Source: Paratissierella segnis (GTDB taxonomy: Bacteria > Bacillota > Clostridia > Tissierellales > Tissierellaceae). From it: a stretch of DNA of 64,000 bases. Below, piece after piece: positions 27,523 through 36,086 of this stretch; position 1 is the stretch's first letter; each line of letters starts with the position of its first letter. Position numbers and translations under genes: made by a program. Location of the stretch: assembly GCF_014385195.1 (NCBI RefSeq), contig NZ_JACRTG010000028.1:17614-81613 (forward strand), written 5' to 3'. The notes below the pieces were generated by a model. The model ran no database searches, was not told the DNA's origin, and saw only the letters and a program-made list of their open reading frames with translations.

Positions 27523-28215
27523 CTATTCATGACGTGGGTCAACGAAAGTAATCCCTTCGTTAAATCGTCCATAAATTCCTGTTGCATCTACAATCGCTTG
27601 GTTTGCATCAATGCCTTGCTTAACTAACTCCATTACCTTACCCATATTAACAAACTCATAACCGATTATTAGACTGTTTCTATCTAACGCAATACGTGTT
27701 ACATAACCCTCAGCCATTTCTAGGTACCTCGGTCCTTTATCCTTTGTATCATACATAGTTCCAATCTGGCTGCGAAGTCCTTTACCCAGATCTTCCAAAC
27801 CAGCTCCAATCGGCAGACCACCTTCCGAAAAAGCTGTTTGACTTCGTCCATACACAAGCTGTAAGAACAACTCACGCATCGCTACATTGATTGCATCGCA
27901 GACAAGATCACTGTTGAGTGCTTCCAATATTGTCTTGCCAGTCAGGATTTCTGCTGCCATAGCCGCAGAATGCGTCATGCCGGAGCAACCGATGGTTTCA
28001 ATCAGTGCTTCTTCAATAATCCCGATTTTAACATTCAAGGTGAGTTTGCACGCTCCCTGTTGTGGTGCGCACCATCCAATGCCATGCGTTAATCCGCTGA
28101 CCTCGTGAATTTCTTTTACTTTGATCCATTTGCCTTCTTCCGGAATTGGTGCAGGACCATGATATGTTCCTTGTTTTACCATACACATAGCTTCAACTTC
28201 TGATGAATAAATCAT
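27523..28215 (-). CDS. NifU-like iron-sulfur cluster assembly scaffold-type protein
   Basis: The 230-residue protein resembles the NifU/IscU N-terminal fold. Candidate ligand cysteines occur in THGIGWCAPQQGACKLTL and in ALIETIGCSGMTHSAAMAAE, the latter matching the scaffold GCS loop. The rest (YVTRIALDRNSLIIGYEFVN) is specific to this subfamily. It is not part of an isc/suf operon; its partner is the downstream GGGtGRT gene. ATG 28215 has AAAGGAG eight bases upstream. A role in Fe-S handling is inferred from the fold only. Confidence 0.75.
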   Translation of the reverse strand: MIYSSEVEAMCMVKQGTYHGPAPIPEEGKWIKVKEIHEVSGLTHGIGWCAPQQGACKLTLNVKIGIIEEALIETIGCSGMTHSAAMAAEILTGKTILEALNSDLVCDAINVAMRELFLQLVYGRSQTAFSEGGLPIGAGLEDLGKGLRSQIGTMYDTKDKGPRYLEMAEGYVTRIALDRNSLIIGYEFVNMGKVMELVKQGIDANQAIVDATGIYGRFNEGITFVDPRHE

Positions 28216-28478
28216 ATACTATCTCCTTTCCATTTAATACTTCATATAATCACCTTATATTTATTATTTCCTTCAGCTACAAGCAGATCAAAGAAAAACG
28301 ATCCACAGCATCAATATACTTTTGATATAATATAGCTTTTACAATAAACTACACTTCTTTTTTCCATACTAACTTGCAACTCTTTACTGCGATCGCTACT
28401 GTAATTCTGTAATCATCTGATTATCTTCTTATAATATCAAAAGAAAGGGCTTCATTTATAAAATTAATTATATACTAC

Positions 28479-28758
28479 TTAAGAAACCAAATAACTTACA
28501 GCCTGTAGATACAAACTGAACAAAATGGCTGCCAAAATGAAAACTCTGACTATTTTTATAAATCTATCAGCTCTCTTTATTTTAAGAGTGCTTTCAAGGA
28601 GCTGCAACAAATCGGATAATTCATTGATTAGTATCTTCGACAGCCTTATCGCAATAGGAGAGCTGTTCCTTATGAAAGATAGAAACAAATAAAACAACAT
28701 AACTAAGATATGGTATTGTGACGTTTTCAATACTAGATATATCTTTGATTTTAGGCAT
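28479..28758 (-). pseudogene. Small two-helix membrane protein gene, probably frameshifted
   Basis: A very strong ribosome site (AGGAGGAAATACTC) precedes ATG 28758 and a frame reading MPKIKDISSIENVTIPYLSY, then VVLFVSIF, which soon hits a stop. In another frame, from about 28675 to 28479, a protein-like sequence continues: NSSPIAIRLSKILINELSDL and a C-terminal membrane helix FILAAILFSLYLQAVSYLV. Joined, they give about 93 residues with two membrane helices. It lies 34 bases after the antiporter gene. I do not recognise the family; it may be an antiporter accessory protein. Confidence 0.5.
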
Positions 28759-28792
28759 GAGTATTTCCTCCTAAAAATATTACTTTATTATT

Positions 28793-29986
28793 TTAAGCAC
28801 TTCTTTTTAATTGCCTTATGAGAAGCTTTTTGTAAGTCAAATCTATGCCAAATGCGCCAAGCGGAGCAGTAATTAGAATGGACAATACCGCCACAGTTAA
28901 GACAATTTGTCCGCAAAGAAGACCCATTGCCAAAGGCAGTGAACCAATTGCGGCCTGTACAGTCGCCTTTGGCGTATAGGCGATCATGCAGAAAAGGCGT
29001 TCCTTCATGTTAAGCTTCGTTTTAATCAGGCACACAAAGACACCAAGCATTCTAAATAGCAATGCTCCAAAAATGAGTAGAATCGTTGCGCCACCAGATA
29101 CCAGTGCATATTGAATATCCACTGTCACCCCAACAAGGACAAACAACAAAATCTCCGCAGCGACCCAGAGCTTTGAGAATTTTGAGGATAGACGATCAGC
29201 CAACTCAGATCGTTGACGCTGAATTGCCACACCAACCGCCATAACAGCTAGCAGGCCGGAAAAGGGAACAAACCCCTCTAGCACACTTTCTGCCGCAACC
29301 AAAAGAAATGAAAGGCTTAGCAAAATAACCACCTTTGCAGAATCTCGCACATGTATCTTTTTAAAAACCACGGAAAGTAGCACACCAAGTAGTATTCCCA
29401 CAACAAGACCAGTAATAATTGAAATGGGTATTTGTGCAAAGCTTAGAGCCGATATTGCTTCCCCTTTTGCAAGTCCGGTAAATGCCGTAAACATAACAAT
29501 TACAAAAACATCGTCAACACTGGCTCCCGCCATAATCAGTTGAGGAATACTCATGTTCATACCATATCCGTTTTCCATTAAGTTCAGCATTTTGGGGACA
29601 ACCACAGCAGGAGATACAGCGGCTACAACCGCACCCATTATAGCGGCTTCCAGCACAGAAATACCAAGTAGCTTTGGTGCCAGCACAATCATGCCTAGAA
29701 TTTCAAAACATGCCGGAACAAAACACATAAGAATAGCTGGACGCCCGACCCTTTTAAGGTCGTTCAAGTCAAGTGAAAGACCGGCACGGGTCAAAATGAT
29801 AATGAGTGCCAATTGTCTCAAGTCTGCGGATATGGATAAGATGGATCCATCCAACAAATTTAATGCATATGGCCCCAGAATAATCCCAGTAATCAGCATA
29901 CCGAGCAAACTCGGCAACCGAAGTTTTTGAAACAGTGAACCTAATAACATCCCACATAAAAAAATTAAAGCAAGGCTTGTTAACAT
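28793..29986 (-). CDS. CPA2-family cation:proton (or anion) antiporter
   Basis: The 397-residue protein has 11-13 predicted membrane helices. Family motifs are LPSLLGMLITGIILGPYAL near the N-terminus and ILTRAGLSLDLNDLKRVGRP. The segment GAVVAAVSPAVVVPKMLNLM is followed by ASVDDVFVIVMF, which holds the paired acidic region of the transport site. It lacks a C-terminal RCK/TrkA domain. Na+/H+-type antiporters are known members of fluoride-riboswitch regulons. Here the gene follows the riboswitch-led mutS remnant, so fluoride- or stress-linked ion export is a reasonable inference. GC content is visibly above that of the mre and rnf genes. Confidence 0.85.
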   Translation of the reverse strand: MLTSLALIFLCGMLLGSLFQKLRLPSLLGMLITGIILGPYALNLLDGSILSISADLRQLALIIILTRAGLSLDLNDLKRVGRPAILMCFVPACFEILGMIVLAPKLLGISVLEAAIMGAVVAAVSPAVVVPKMLNLMENGYGMNMSIPQLIMAGASVDDVFVIVMFTAFTGLAKGEAISALSFAQIPISIITGLVVGILLGVLLSVVFKKIHVRDSAKVVILLSLSFLLVAAESVLEGFVPFSGLLAVMAVGVAIQRQRSELADRLSSKFSKLWVAAEILLFVLVGVTVDIQYALVSGGATILLIFGALLFRMLGVFVCLIKTKLNMKERLFCMIAYTPKATVQAAIGSLPLAMGLLCGQIVLTVAVLSILITAPLGAFGIDLTYKKLLIRQLKRSA

Positions 29987-30084
29987 AATTTTGTCCTCCT
30001 AATTATTATAATTTTAGTTCGCTTCTCGATGTTCTGTGTTTAGGAAGACATATTTTTGTCCTTCCCTATCAAGTCGCAAAGCAG

Positions 30085-30815
30085 TTATGGTATTTCTGCC
30101 TCACCTTTAGATTCTTCTTTCACAAAAATTTTATGGTATAAATCGTCTCCAAACCCGGTTTGTGTAGGGGCACCCTCAATGATGCGGAAAGTACGGTACC
30201 CGTCAGAACGCCGTTCAGCCTGCAGAAAAGCGACATAAGATAGGTTCCGGGTATAGTAGCTGTAAGAAAAATCAAATAGGTGGCTGACAGAAAAGACCTC
30301 AATATCGCTATCTAACAGTGCATTCGTGCAAAAGTGGTTTTCCCTCCCTGATTGGGACCGGTAATTACGATAATTCGTTCCGACTGTTCCAGGACAAAAT
30401 CATTTACCACTGCTTTTCCTTAAGGCCAAAGACTGCTCGCCGCGTGACAGTATTGCTCTGCATAATTCAACAGAGTTCCCTGGGTCAAGTAATTGTTGTT
30501 GAAGCTGTCATTTGAATAAAAATCCTTTTTGACGGCTGACATTCCACGATCCAATCTGCGCATATAACTAGAAAACTTCTTAATCCTTTGATGAAGTTCC
30601 GGATTTTGCATATCAGTAAGTATCTCCTGTCGATATCGAATTTCATCTGGTTCCTTTAATGCTGTGCAAAAAAGGGGGATGAGGTCAAAATCCTCACCTT
30701 TCATGCACGCATCCATAATTTGATCAAGGCATAAGTCCTTGAAATATTCTGGCTGAATATTGCTATGGAATTCATAGTCATATTCTCGATCTGGAAACAA
30801 AATACTATAATACAT
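30085..30815 (-). pseudogene. MutS-like ATPase gene, internally deleted and frameshifted
   Basis: Three pieces of one protein remain. The N-terminal 131 residues (from ATG 30815: MYYSILFPDREYDYEF) end at a stop at 30420. A second frame holds the Walker A region SERIIVITGPNQGGKTTFAR. A third, near 30320-30085, holds the C-terminal part, for example SDIEVFSVSHLFDFSYSYYT and TGFGDDLYHKIF. Walker B and most of the lever domain are missing, so the gene is dead. MutS-family genes are reported behind fluoride riboswitches, and this one directly follows copy 2. Confidence 0.7.
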
Positions 30816-30848
30816 ACTTCTTACCTCCGCTTATTTGTCACAGGGCAC

Positions 30849-30955
30849 AAAAAAACTGATGCTACCTGCAGGACAAACATATTGTTTGTAAGCAGAAGTC
30901 ATCAGCTTAATAAGCGATTTAGGCTATTGCCAAGGGAGAACTTCATTCCCAATGC
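30849..30955 (-). promoter_or_regulatory. Fluoride (crcB-type) riboswitch, copy 2, with terminator platform
   Basis: On the minus strand the aptamer reads GGGAATGAAGTTCTCCC, a GGCAATAGCC hairpin, TAAATC, GCTTATTAAGC, then TGATGACTTC. Pseudoknot GGGA/TCCC, P1 GAAGT/GACTTC and P3 GCTT/AAGC are all complete, matching the fluoride aptamer. The 3' aptamer strand CTGATGACTTCTGC can instead pair with GCAGGTAGCATCAG, followed by TTTTTTT. That is an intrinsic terminator excluded when ligand holds the aptamer. It heads the mutS-remnant and antiporter genes. Confidence 0.88.
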
Positions 30956-30957
30956 TA

Positions 30958-30986
30958 ATAATACCCTACTTAAAAATAAAAGTCAA
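30958..30986 (-). promoter_or_regulatory. Promoter of fluoride riboswitch copy 2
   Basis: The minus strand reads TTGACT, 17 bases, TATTAT, immediately upstream of the aptamer. It has the same layout as the promoter of copy 1. Confidence 0.75.
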
Positions 30987-30996
30987 TATTTCTTTT

Positions 30997-31383
30997 TTAT
31001 AGTGGAAGTAGGGTGAAATATATTATGAAATGAAAAGTCGAAAAATATAATTTAAAACTTTGGGCTCTCCCACTGGAATTTATATTGAAATCAATAGCAT
31101 AATTTTCTTTTAATTGCATTGTGAAAGTTCCAGTTAATTGCTCGACAGGTTTCCTGTCTGTACCTATTGAAATAGCCCCACCACCAATACTACTCCAATT
31201 TTTGTCGCCTTCAAGTTTATAAATATTTATATTTAAAGTTATTGCCTCCTTTGGTGCATGAAAAGAAATAATTTGTGAATTATCTTCCATTCCAAATGAT
31301 TGTAATATATATTTTTCACTTTCAGATAGTTCATAAGGTGCTATCCCTTCTTCTGTTAAGAGTTTAGGCGAATCTTTCTGATA
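30997..31383 (-). pseudogene. Start-less fragment of an unrecognised protein
   Basis: The open frame begins directly after a stop at 31384 without a start codon or ribosome site. It encodes GIAPYELSESEKYILQSFG, then ISFHAPKEAITLNINIYKLE and GGGAISIGTDRKPVEQLTGT. The sequence looks like the C-terminal beta-rich domain of a larger protein. It sits just downstream of the ABC-2 operon and may be the truncated last gene of that operon. I do not recognise the family. Confidence 0.45.
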
Positions 31384-31396
31384 TTATTTTAAATTA

Positions 31397-32581
31397 TCAT
31401 AGCAAATCGGCTTTTATCTCTCTATGCAAAATATATACAGACGAAGTTAGTCCCATTATCAGTACAAATAAACACACGATTGGTTCCAGCCATGGTAATC
31501 CCGTTAATCTATAAAAGAAATTGACATTGCTGAAGGTCTTAAAGAATACCTTAAAGCTAATTAAACAGAATACACCAAATACGGGAATAAGTTTCATGAT
31601 TAATACTACCAAGTTCTGGCTGAACCTTGAAATCACAAAGGCTACTGTCGCCGAACCTATGCTTAAAATATAAAGTAGCAAAATATAATATATAATATAC
31701 TGACCATAAGTTAAATCAAACCAGAAAAAATCTACTGCTACATTCAAAAATGAGGTAAGTCCATTGTTCCAAAATACAAATGTACCATTTGCGGTATAAA
31801 TAGCTCCAAATATTAAGACCAACAATGTAGTGATTATAAATGCTGAAATGATAATAGAAATAAACTGCTGGAGCAAAATCTTTCTTCCATTTTTGGAGCT
31901 ATATTGCAACAAATGAATATTTCCTGAACGATCATTAACAACAAGTGGTGAAACCAATACAAGTGTTATTAAAATAGTCAAAATAGCTAAATAGATTGAG
32001 TATGAGACTGTATTCTCAAATGAATATGCATCCATAATATTTAAATATTCTTCTTTTTCTTTTATTTCCTGTAGACGAATCAGCTCTCTTCCAGGTGTAT
32101 CATCTGAGTTTAAAGCTCTATCCAATACATATAAAGGATAATTATGATATCGCCCTTCAATCGAGTCCAAAGCTTGTATTTTAAATCTTACAAAATCACC
32201 TTCTTCTCTAAGCAAAGTCCAAATAGCCTCATGCTCCCTCTCGGTTTGATCATCCTTTTCATGAATTCTTTCATAGTCTTCAAAGCTATATATTCCAACC
32301 TCAGAAAAAATAGGGAATTTATCAATATATTCTTCTGCCTCAGATATAAGAACATCTCTTTCTTTCATAAAATCAGAGAACTCCGCATCCGTAATCTTGG
32401 CACCATATCTTTTTGACATTTCTATAGCATATTCTATTTCTTCAGTTATAGAATGTCCATTTTTAAAAAACACTATAAAGTTACTCATAAAAATTGTATA
32501 AAATAAGCCACTAATTATAAAAGCCACTAAAATAAGCTTTAAATCCCATATTTTCTTTATCTCGTTTAAAATTATTCTCAT
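31397..32581 (-). CDS. ABC-2 type transporter permease
   Basis: The 394-residue protein has one N-terminal helix, a large soluble loop at about residues 45-190 and five further helices. This is the ABC-2 exporter layout with an extracytoplasmic domain between helices 1 and 2. The YSIYLAILTILITLVLVSPL region begins the C-terminal membrane block. Its start overlaps the previous permease gene by four bases. It pairs with the permease and ATPase upstream; the substrate is unknown, possibly a peptide antibiotic or lipid. Confidence 0.85.
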   Translation of the reverse strand: MRIILNEIKKIWDLKLILVAFIISGLFYTIFMSNFIVFFKNGHSITEEIEYAIEMSKRYGAKITDAEFSDFMKERDVLISEAEEYIDKFPIFSEVGIYSFEDYERIHEKDDQTEREHEAIWTLLREEGDFVRFKIQALDSIEGRYHNYPLYVLDRALNSDDTPGRELIRLQEIKEKEEYLNIMDAYSFENTVSYSIYLAILTILITLVLVSPLVVNDRSGNIHLLQYSSKNGRKILLQQFISIIISAFIITTLLVLIFGAIYTANGTFVFWNNGLTSFLNVAVDFFWFDLTYGQYIIYYILLLYILSIGSATVAFVISRFSQNLVVLIMKLIPVFGVFCLISFKVFFKTFSNVNFFYRLTGLPWLEPIVCLFVLIMGLTSSVYILHREIKADLL

Positions 32582-33738
32582 ATGATATCCCTCCTTTTAA
32601 ATCTAGCTGCAGCCAATATAGAAAAGGCTGTTAAAGCAAGTATTGATACACAAAGTCCCATTGTCTCAAAATATTTCCATAAGGTATCAGTATCTCCATC
32701 AGTAAACCACAGACTATGCTTTAGCCATAGCCAAACCGGTGATAACATAGAATAATATTTGATATAATAGCTAAACAATGTGGTATTTGGTATCATAAGT
32801 GGTATAGCAATCATCAGTGCGTTGATGATTAGAAATACGAAAAAGCTTATATAGCTGTTTTGTATTATAGTCCCTATAATAAATGCCACAAGGATAAAGG
32901 AACAAATTAATCCAATACTCATAGCTATAGTTGCAAGGAAATAAGTGAAAACACTATAACTATGCCATGTAACAAAGGGTCTTACCCCTGCAATAATATC
33001 ATTTCTATAATTAAATATACTGGAAACACTACTGCCCCAAATTCCACTATAATCGTTCATACTAAAATAAATCAAAAAAGTAACCGTAAATAAAAGCAAA
33101 TAGCCTCCAAGAGCTGCTGATATTGAGGCAGCAAATTTTGACCTTAGAATATTTCTCCCTGTTTTGGTTGAATATACAATGCCTTCAGTCCTATTGTTAT
33201 TTTCATATCCTAATGAGAGTAAAATTAAAAGTGCGGAGATAAGCACGCCTTCGACAATCAGCCATCCCATCAAATCTTTAAATAGCAGTTGATGCATATA
33301 ATAAGTAGCTCCTGCAAAATAAAGTGTCATTGCTTCATTACTTTCACCCTTTTTATTTACTACATTTTGCAAATCAGAGTATTTGTTTCGCATAATTTTA
33401 GCAAATCTCTCCGGCGCACCAGTTGCTTCTATATACCTTTCTCCTACTTCATTTATATTATATTCATCAAATACGTCTTCAACTTGGTACGTATCAAGTT
33501 GAAGCTGCTCTAAATAATCAGCCTCTATATCATTTGCCTGTACCTGTGATAATTTATTATAAAAATCTTCATTTAACACATATCCTGTTTCATGAGATAT
33601 TTCCCCTATAAAATCAACATATTTATCACCGGAATTGCTTATAACCAGAAAAATATTGAATACCAAAAAGAGTATGATTAGAACCCATAATGTAACTGAT
33701 GAATACAATTTCTTAAGCTCAAGTCTGTAAATATTCAT
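32578..33738 (-). CDS. ABC-2 type transporter permease
   Basis: The 386-residue protein has the same layout as its downstream neighbour: helix 1 near residues 15-31, a soluble loop to about 150, then six helices ending at residue 380. The repeated element NNRTEGIVYSTKTGRNILRSK after the second helix resembles the downstream permease (GNIHLLQYSSKNGRKILLQ), so the two are paralogues forming a heterodimer. It is two bases after the ATPase gene. Confidence 0.85.
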   Translation of the reverse strand: MNIYRLELKKLYSSVTLWVLIILFLVFNIFLVISNSGDKYVDFIGEISHETGYVLNEDFYNKLSQVQANDIEADYLEQLQLDTYQVEDVFDEYNINEVGERYIEATGAPERFAKIMRNKYSDLQNVVNKKGESNEAMTLYFAGATYYMHQLLFKDLMGWLIVEGVLISALLILLSLGYENNNRTEGIVYSTKTGRNILRSKFAASISAALGGYLLLFTVTFLIYFSMNDYSGIWGSSVSSIFNYRNDIIAGVRPFVTWHSYSVFTYFLATIAMSIGLICSFILVAFIIGTIIQNSYISFFVFLIINALMIAIPLMIPNTTLFSYYIKYYSMLSPVWLWLKHSLWFTDGDTDTLWKYFETMGLCVSILALTAFSILAAARFKRRDII

Positions 33739-33740
33739 GA

Positions 33741-34592
33741 TTACACCCCATCATTATACACATATAAAAATACATCTTCTAAGGTAGGAGTTACTCTGCG
33801 TGCTTCACCATTATATTCTATATCTGTTGCAAACTTTACAAGGGTATTGTCCCCCTCCTGTCTCTGGGTTAACAATATATGAGGTGTCTTAACATTCTCA
33901 ATATCCCACGTTTCATATACTTTTCCTTCCAAAGTATTGCATATATGGGATGGAGAATCATTGCAAAATAGCTTATGATCCTTAAACATAATGACCTGAT
34001 TTGCAATTGTCTCTATATCAGAAACTATATGAGTTGATAAGATAACTATTCTATCCTTAGACAAACCGGAAATCATATTTCTAAATCTAACTCTCTCCTT
34101 TGGATCAAGACCTGCTGTGGGTTCATCAAGTATTAGAATCTTTGGATCATTTAATAAAGCTTGTGCTATTCCGACACGCTGAATCATTCCGCCTGAAAAC
34201 TTTCGCATTTTCTTATCAAATACATCTTCCAATGCAACCAATTCCATAAGTTCTGTTATTTTTTCCTTTGAATCGTGCTTATCAATGCCCTTTAATGCTG
34301 CCAGATAGTCAAGAAACTGTCTCGGTGAATAGTTCTTATAATATCCAAATTCTTGTGGCAAGTACCCAATTATATCCCTATATTTTTCATCTAATGCTCT
34401 GATGTCTGTACCCTCCCAGAGTATCTCCCCTTTTGTTGGGAAAAGAAGTGTGGTGAGCATTTTTATCAAAGTAGTTTTCCCAGCCCCATTTGGTGCAAGT
34501 AACCCATATACTCCATTTTCAAATTCAAGATCTATATTCTCAAGTGCAGTAAAGTCATTGTATTTTTTTGTAACATTATTAACTGCCAACAT
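33741..34592 (-). CDS. ABC transporter ATP-binding protein
   Basis: The 283-residue ATPase has Walker A LLAPNGAGKTTLIKML, Q-loop YLPQEFGYYK, signature FSGGMIQRVGIAQALL and Walker B ILILDEPTAGLDP followed by the switch His in STHIVSD. The Walker A loop has APNGAGK in place of GPNGAGK, a common variant in this exporter class. It energises the two following permeases. Its start overlaps the upstream membrane-protein gene by 14 bases. Confidence 0.93.
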   Translation of the reverse strand: MLAVNNVTKKYNDFTALENIDLEFENGVYGLLAPNGAGKTTLIKMLTTLLFPTKGEILWEGTDIRALDEKYRDIIGYLPQEFGYYKNYSPRQFLDYLAALKGIDKHDSKEKITELMELVALEDVFDKKMRKFSGGMIQRVGIAQALLNDPKILILDEPTAGLDPKERVRFRNMISGLSKDRIVILSTHIVSDIETIANQVIMFKDHKLFCNDSPSHICNTLEGKVYETWDIENVKTPHILLTQRQEGDNTLVKFATDIEYNGEARRVTPTLEDVFLYVYNDGV

Positions 34593-35316
34593 AATATTGA
34601 ACCTCCATTTTATTCATATTAATTAATTTCTTTATTTCATTTAGATATAAAATAAACCCAATTACACTTACGGTTAAAGTTATTCCTATAGGGATTTGTG
34701 ATAATAATAATTCCCAGCTTTCACCGAGAATCAAAACCGGTAGAAGCACAATTGTTACCCATACTACTAGTGAAGTAAAATGCACCCATCTGCCATTAAA
34801 ATTCCTCATAATGTATATGGTAAATGCTGCACATATAAATAGTGCACTTAGGGTAATGGAAACTGCTCTAAGAAAATTATATTTATCAGGTATACTTATA
34901 CTTATGAAAATGCATATTACCATACTTATCAGCGAATAACACAAAATTCGAAAGATAATTACCTCCTGGATTGTATATTTAAAGGTCATCTTAAGCTCAT
35001 ACAGACTGCCATTTCTTTCAAAAAATTCTGTAAGGAATACGACTGTAATAAAAAACAATGGTGATACTGCATATAACGTGGAGTACACATTTCGCGGTGA
35101 AGATAAGGAGTAAAGCAGGAAAAATCCCACGGTTACAGCAACTGCCATTATTATTGCCTGCGATATATCAAAAAAAATAAATTTAAATCCAAGCGTTCGG
35201 TATATTTTATTTGAAAATTGCATAAGTCCATCGGGCTTGGATAACCCTTTTGATAAAATATTTTCTATTGCATTTTCTTTTTCGCTATTTGTAGGTTTAA
35301 TAATATTCATCCTCAA
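34579..35316 (-). CDS. Membrane protein, putative anti-sigma partner of the ECF sigma factor
   Basis: The 245-residue protein has a cytoplasmic N-terminus of about 50 residues followed by six predicted membrane helices. Its start overlaps the sigma-factor gene by 20 bases, and it precedes the ABC exporter. A soluble N-terminus and membrane body encoded next to an ECF sigma gene suggest an anti-sigma or sensor role. I see no zinc-binding HxxxCxxC anti-sigma motif, so this is inference from position only. Confidence 0.6.
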   Translation of the reverse strand: MRMNIIKPTNSEKENAIENILSKGLSKPDGLMQFSNKIYRTLGFKFIFFDISQAIIMAVAVTVGFFLLYSLSSPRNVYSTLYAVSPLFFITVVFLTEFFERNGSLYELKMTFKYTIQEVIIFRILCYSLISMVICIFISISIPDKYNFLRAVSITLSALFICAAFTIYIMRNFNGRWVHFTSLVVWVTIVLLPVLILGESWELLLSQIPIGITLTVSVIGFILYLNEIKKLINMNKMEVQYYVGS

Positions 35317-35842
35317 ACTCCTCCCTTATAATTTTTAATAACCTATAATAATTTGACTTTACCGTAGATTCCGGCAAGGATAAGATGCTGGCAATCTGGG
35401 GAAAGGTATACTCTGCAAATATCTTCAATCTAAAAATCTGCTGTGATTTCATGTCCAGAGAATTAATATAATCTTGCAGTCTCAACAACAATTCCTTATT
35501 TTCAATATCTATTGTAAACATCCTTTGATCCTCAATATCGTATTCTCCTAAATCAATTATTCTTCTTTCAACAGAGTTCTTTCTAAAGTAGTCAATGATT
35601 TTATTTGTACCAATTCGATACAGCCAAGTTCGAAAGCCAGCTTTCTTATTATCATAGGTTGAAATAGACTTAAGCATAGATATAAATATATTTTGAGTCA
35701 CATCCATAGCAGTGTGCTTGTCTGACATCTGTTTATATACATAAGTGTAGATTTCATCATAGTATTTTCTGATCAATTCATCAGCTGCTTTTCTATTCCC
35801 TGTTCTTTGTATACGGCTTATTAATTTGTTTTCCTCCTCCAA
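35297..35842 (-). CDS. ECF-type RNA polymerase sigma factor
   Basis: The 181-residue protein has region 2 at about residues 15-85 (DELIRKYYDEIYTYVYKQM, TAMDVTQNIFISML, FRTWLYRIGTNKIIDYFRK). Region 4, at about 120-172, has the helix-turn-helix YTFPQIASILSLPESTVKSN. The start appears to be TTG 35842 after GGGGTGG; an ATG just upstream is out of frame. It most likely transcribes this operon (membrane partner, ATPase, two permeases), because an ECF-like promoter precedes it. Such clusters often answer envelope stress or antimicrobial peptides. Confidence 0.9.
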   Translation of the reverse strand: MEEENKLISRIQRTGNRKAADELIRKYYDEIYTYVYKQMSDKHTAMDVTQNIFISMLKSISTYDNKKAGFRTWLYRIGTNKIIDYFRKNSVERRIIDLGEYDIEDQRMFTIDIENKELLLRLQDYINSLDMKSQQIFRLKIFAEYTFPQIASILSLPESTVKSNYYRLLKIIREEFEDEYY

Positions 35843-35877
35843 AGCATCACCACCCCTTATTTATCCTCTCATTTATA

Positions 35878-35906
35878 TGTTCGCATCACAAGAGAAAAAA
35901 GTTTCA
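35878..35906 (-). promoter_or_regulatory. ECF-type promoter of the sigma/ABC operon
   Basis: The minus strand reads TGAAAC, a 17-base spacer starting with a T run, and CGAACA. This resembles the GAAAC...CG pattern of autoregulated ECF sigma operons. Confidence 0.5.
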
Positions 35907-35982
35907 AAAATAAAAAAATAATTATTTTATCAATACTATAGTTATTACCTAATTTAAAAAAACTTACTCGTTCTTAACAAGC

Positions 35983-36010
35983 AAAAGGATGTCCATTTCT
36001 GAACATCCTA
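35983..36010 (-). terminator. Terminator after the LevR-type regulator
   Basis: The minus-strand stem AGGATGT-(TCAGAAATGG)-ACATCCT is followed by TTTTG, about 75 bases after the regulator stop. Confidence 0.6.
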
Positions 36011-36086
36011 CAATCTACAATTTATAATTAAAATCATTATATTTATATTATCACCGGTCCATAAAAAAGCTGCTTTATGGCTATTT

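Noticed and set aside
30056..30302. Short frames on both strands near 30.1-30.3 kb
   Set aside because: They are out-of-frame readings of the decayed mutS C-terminal region.
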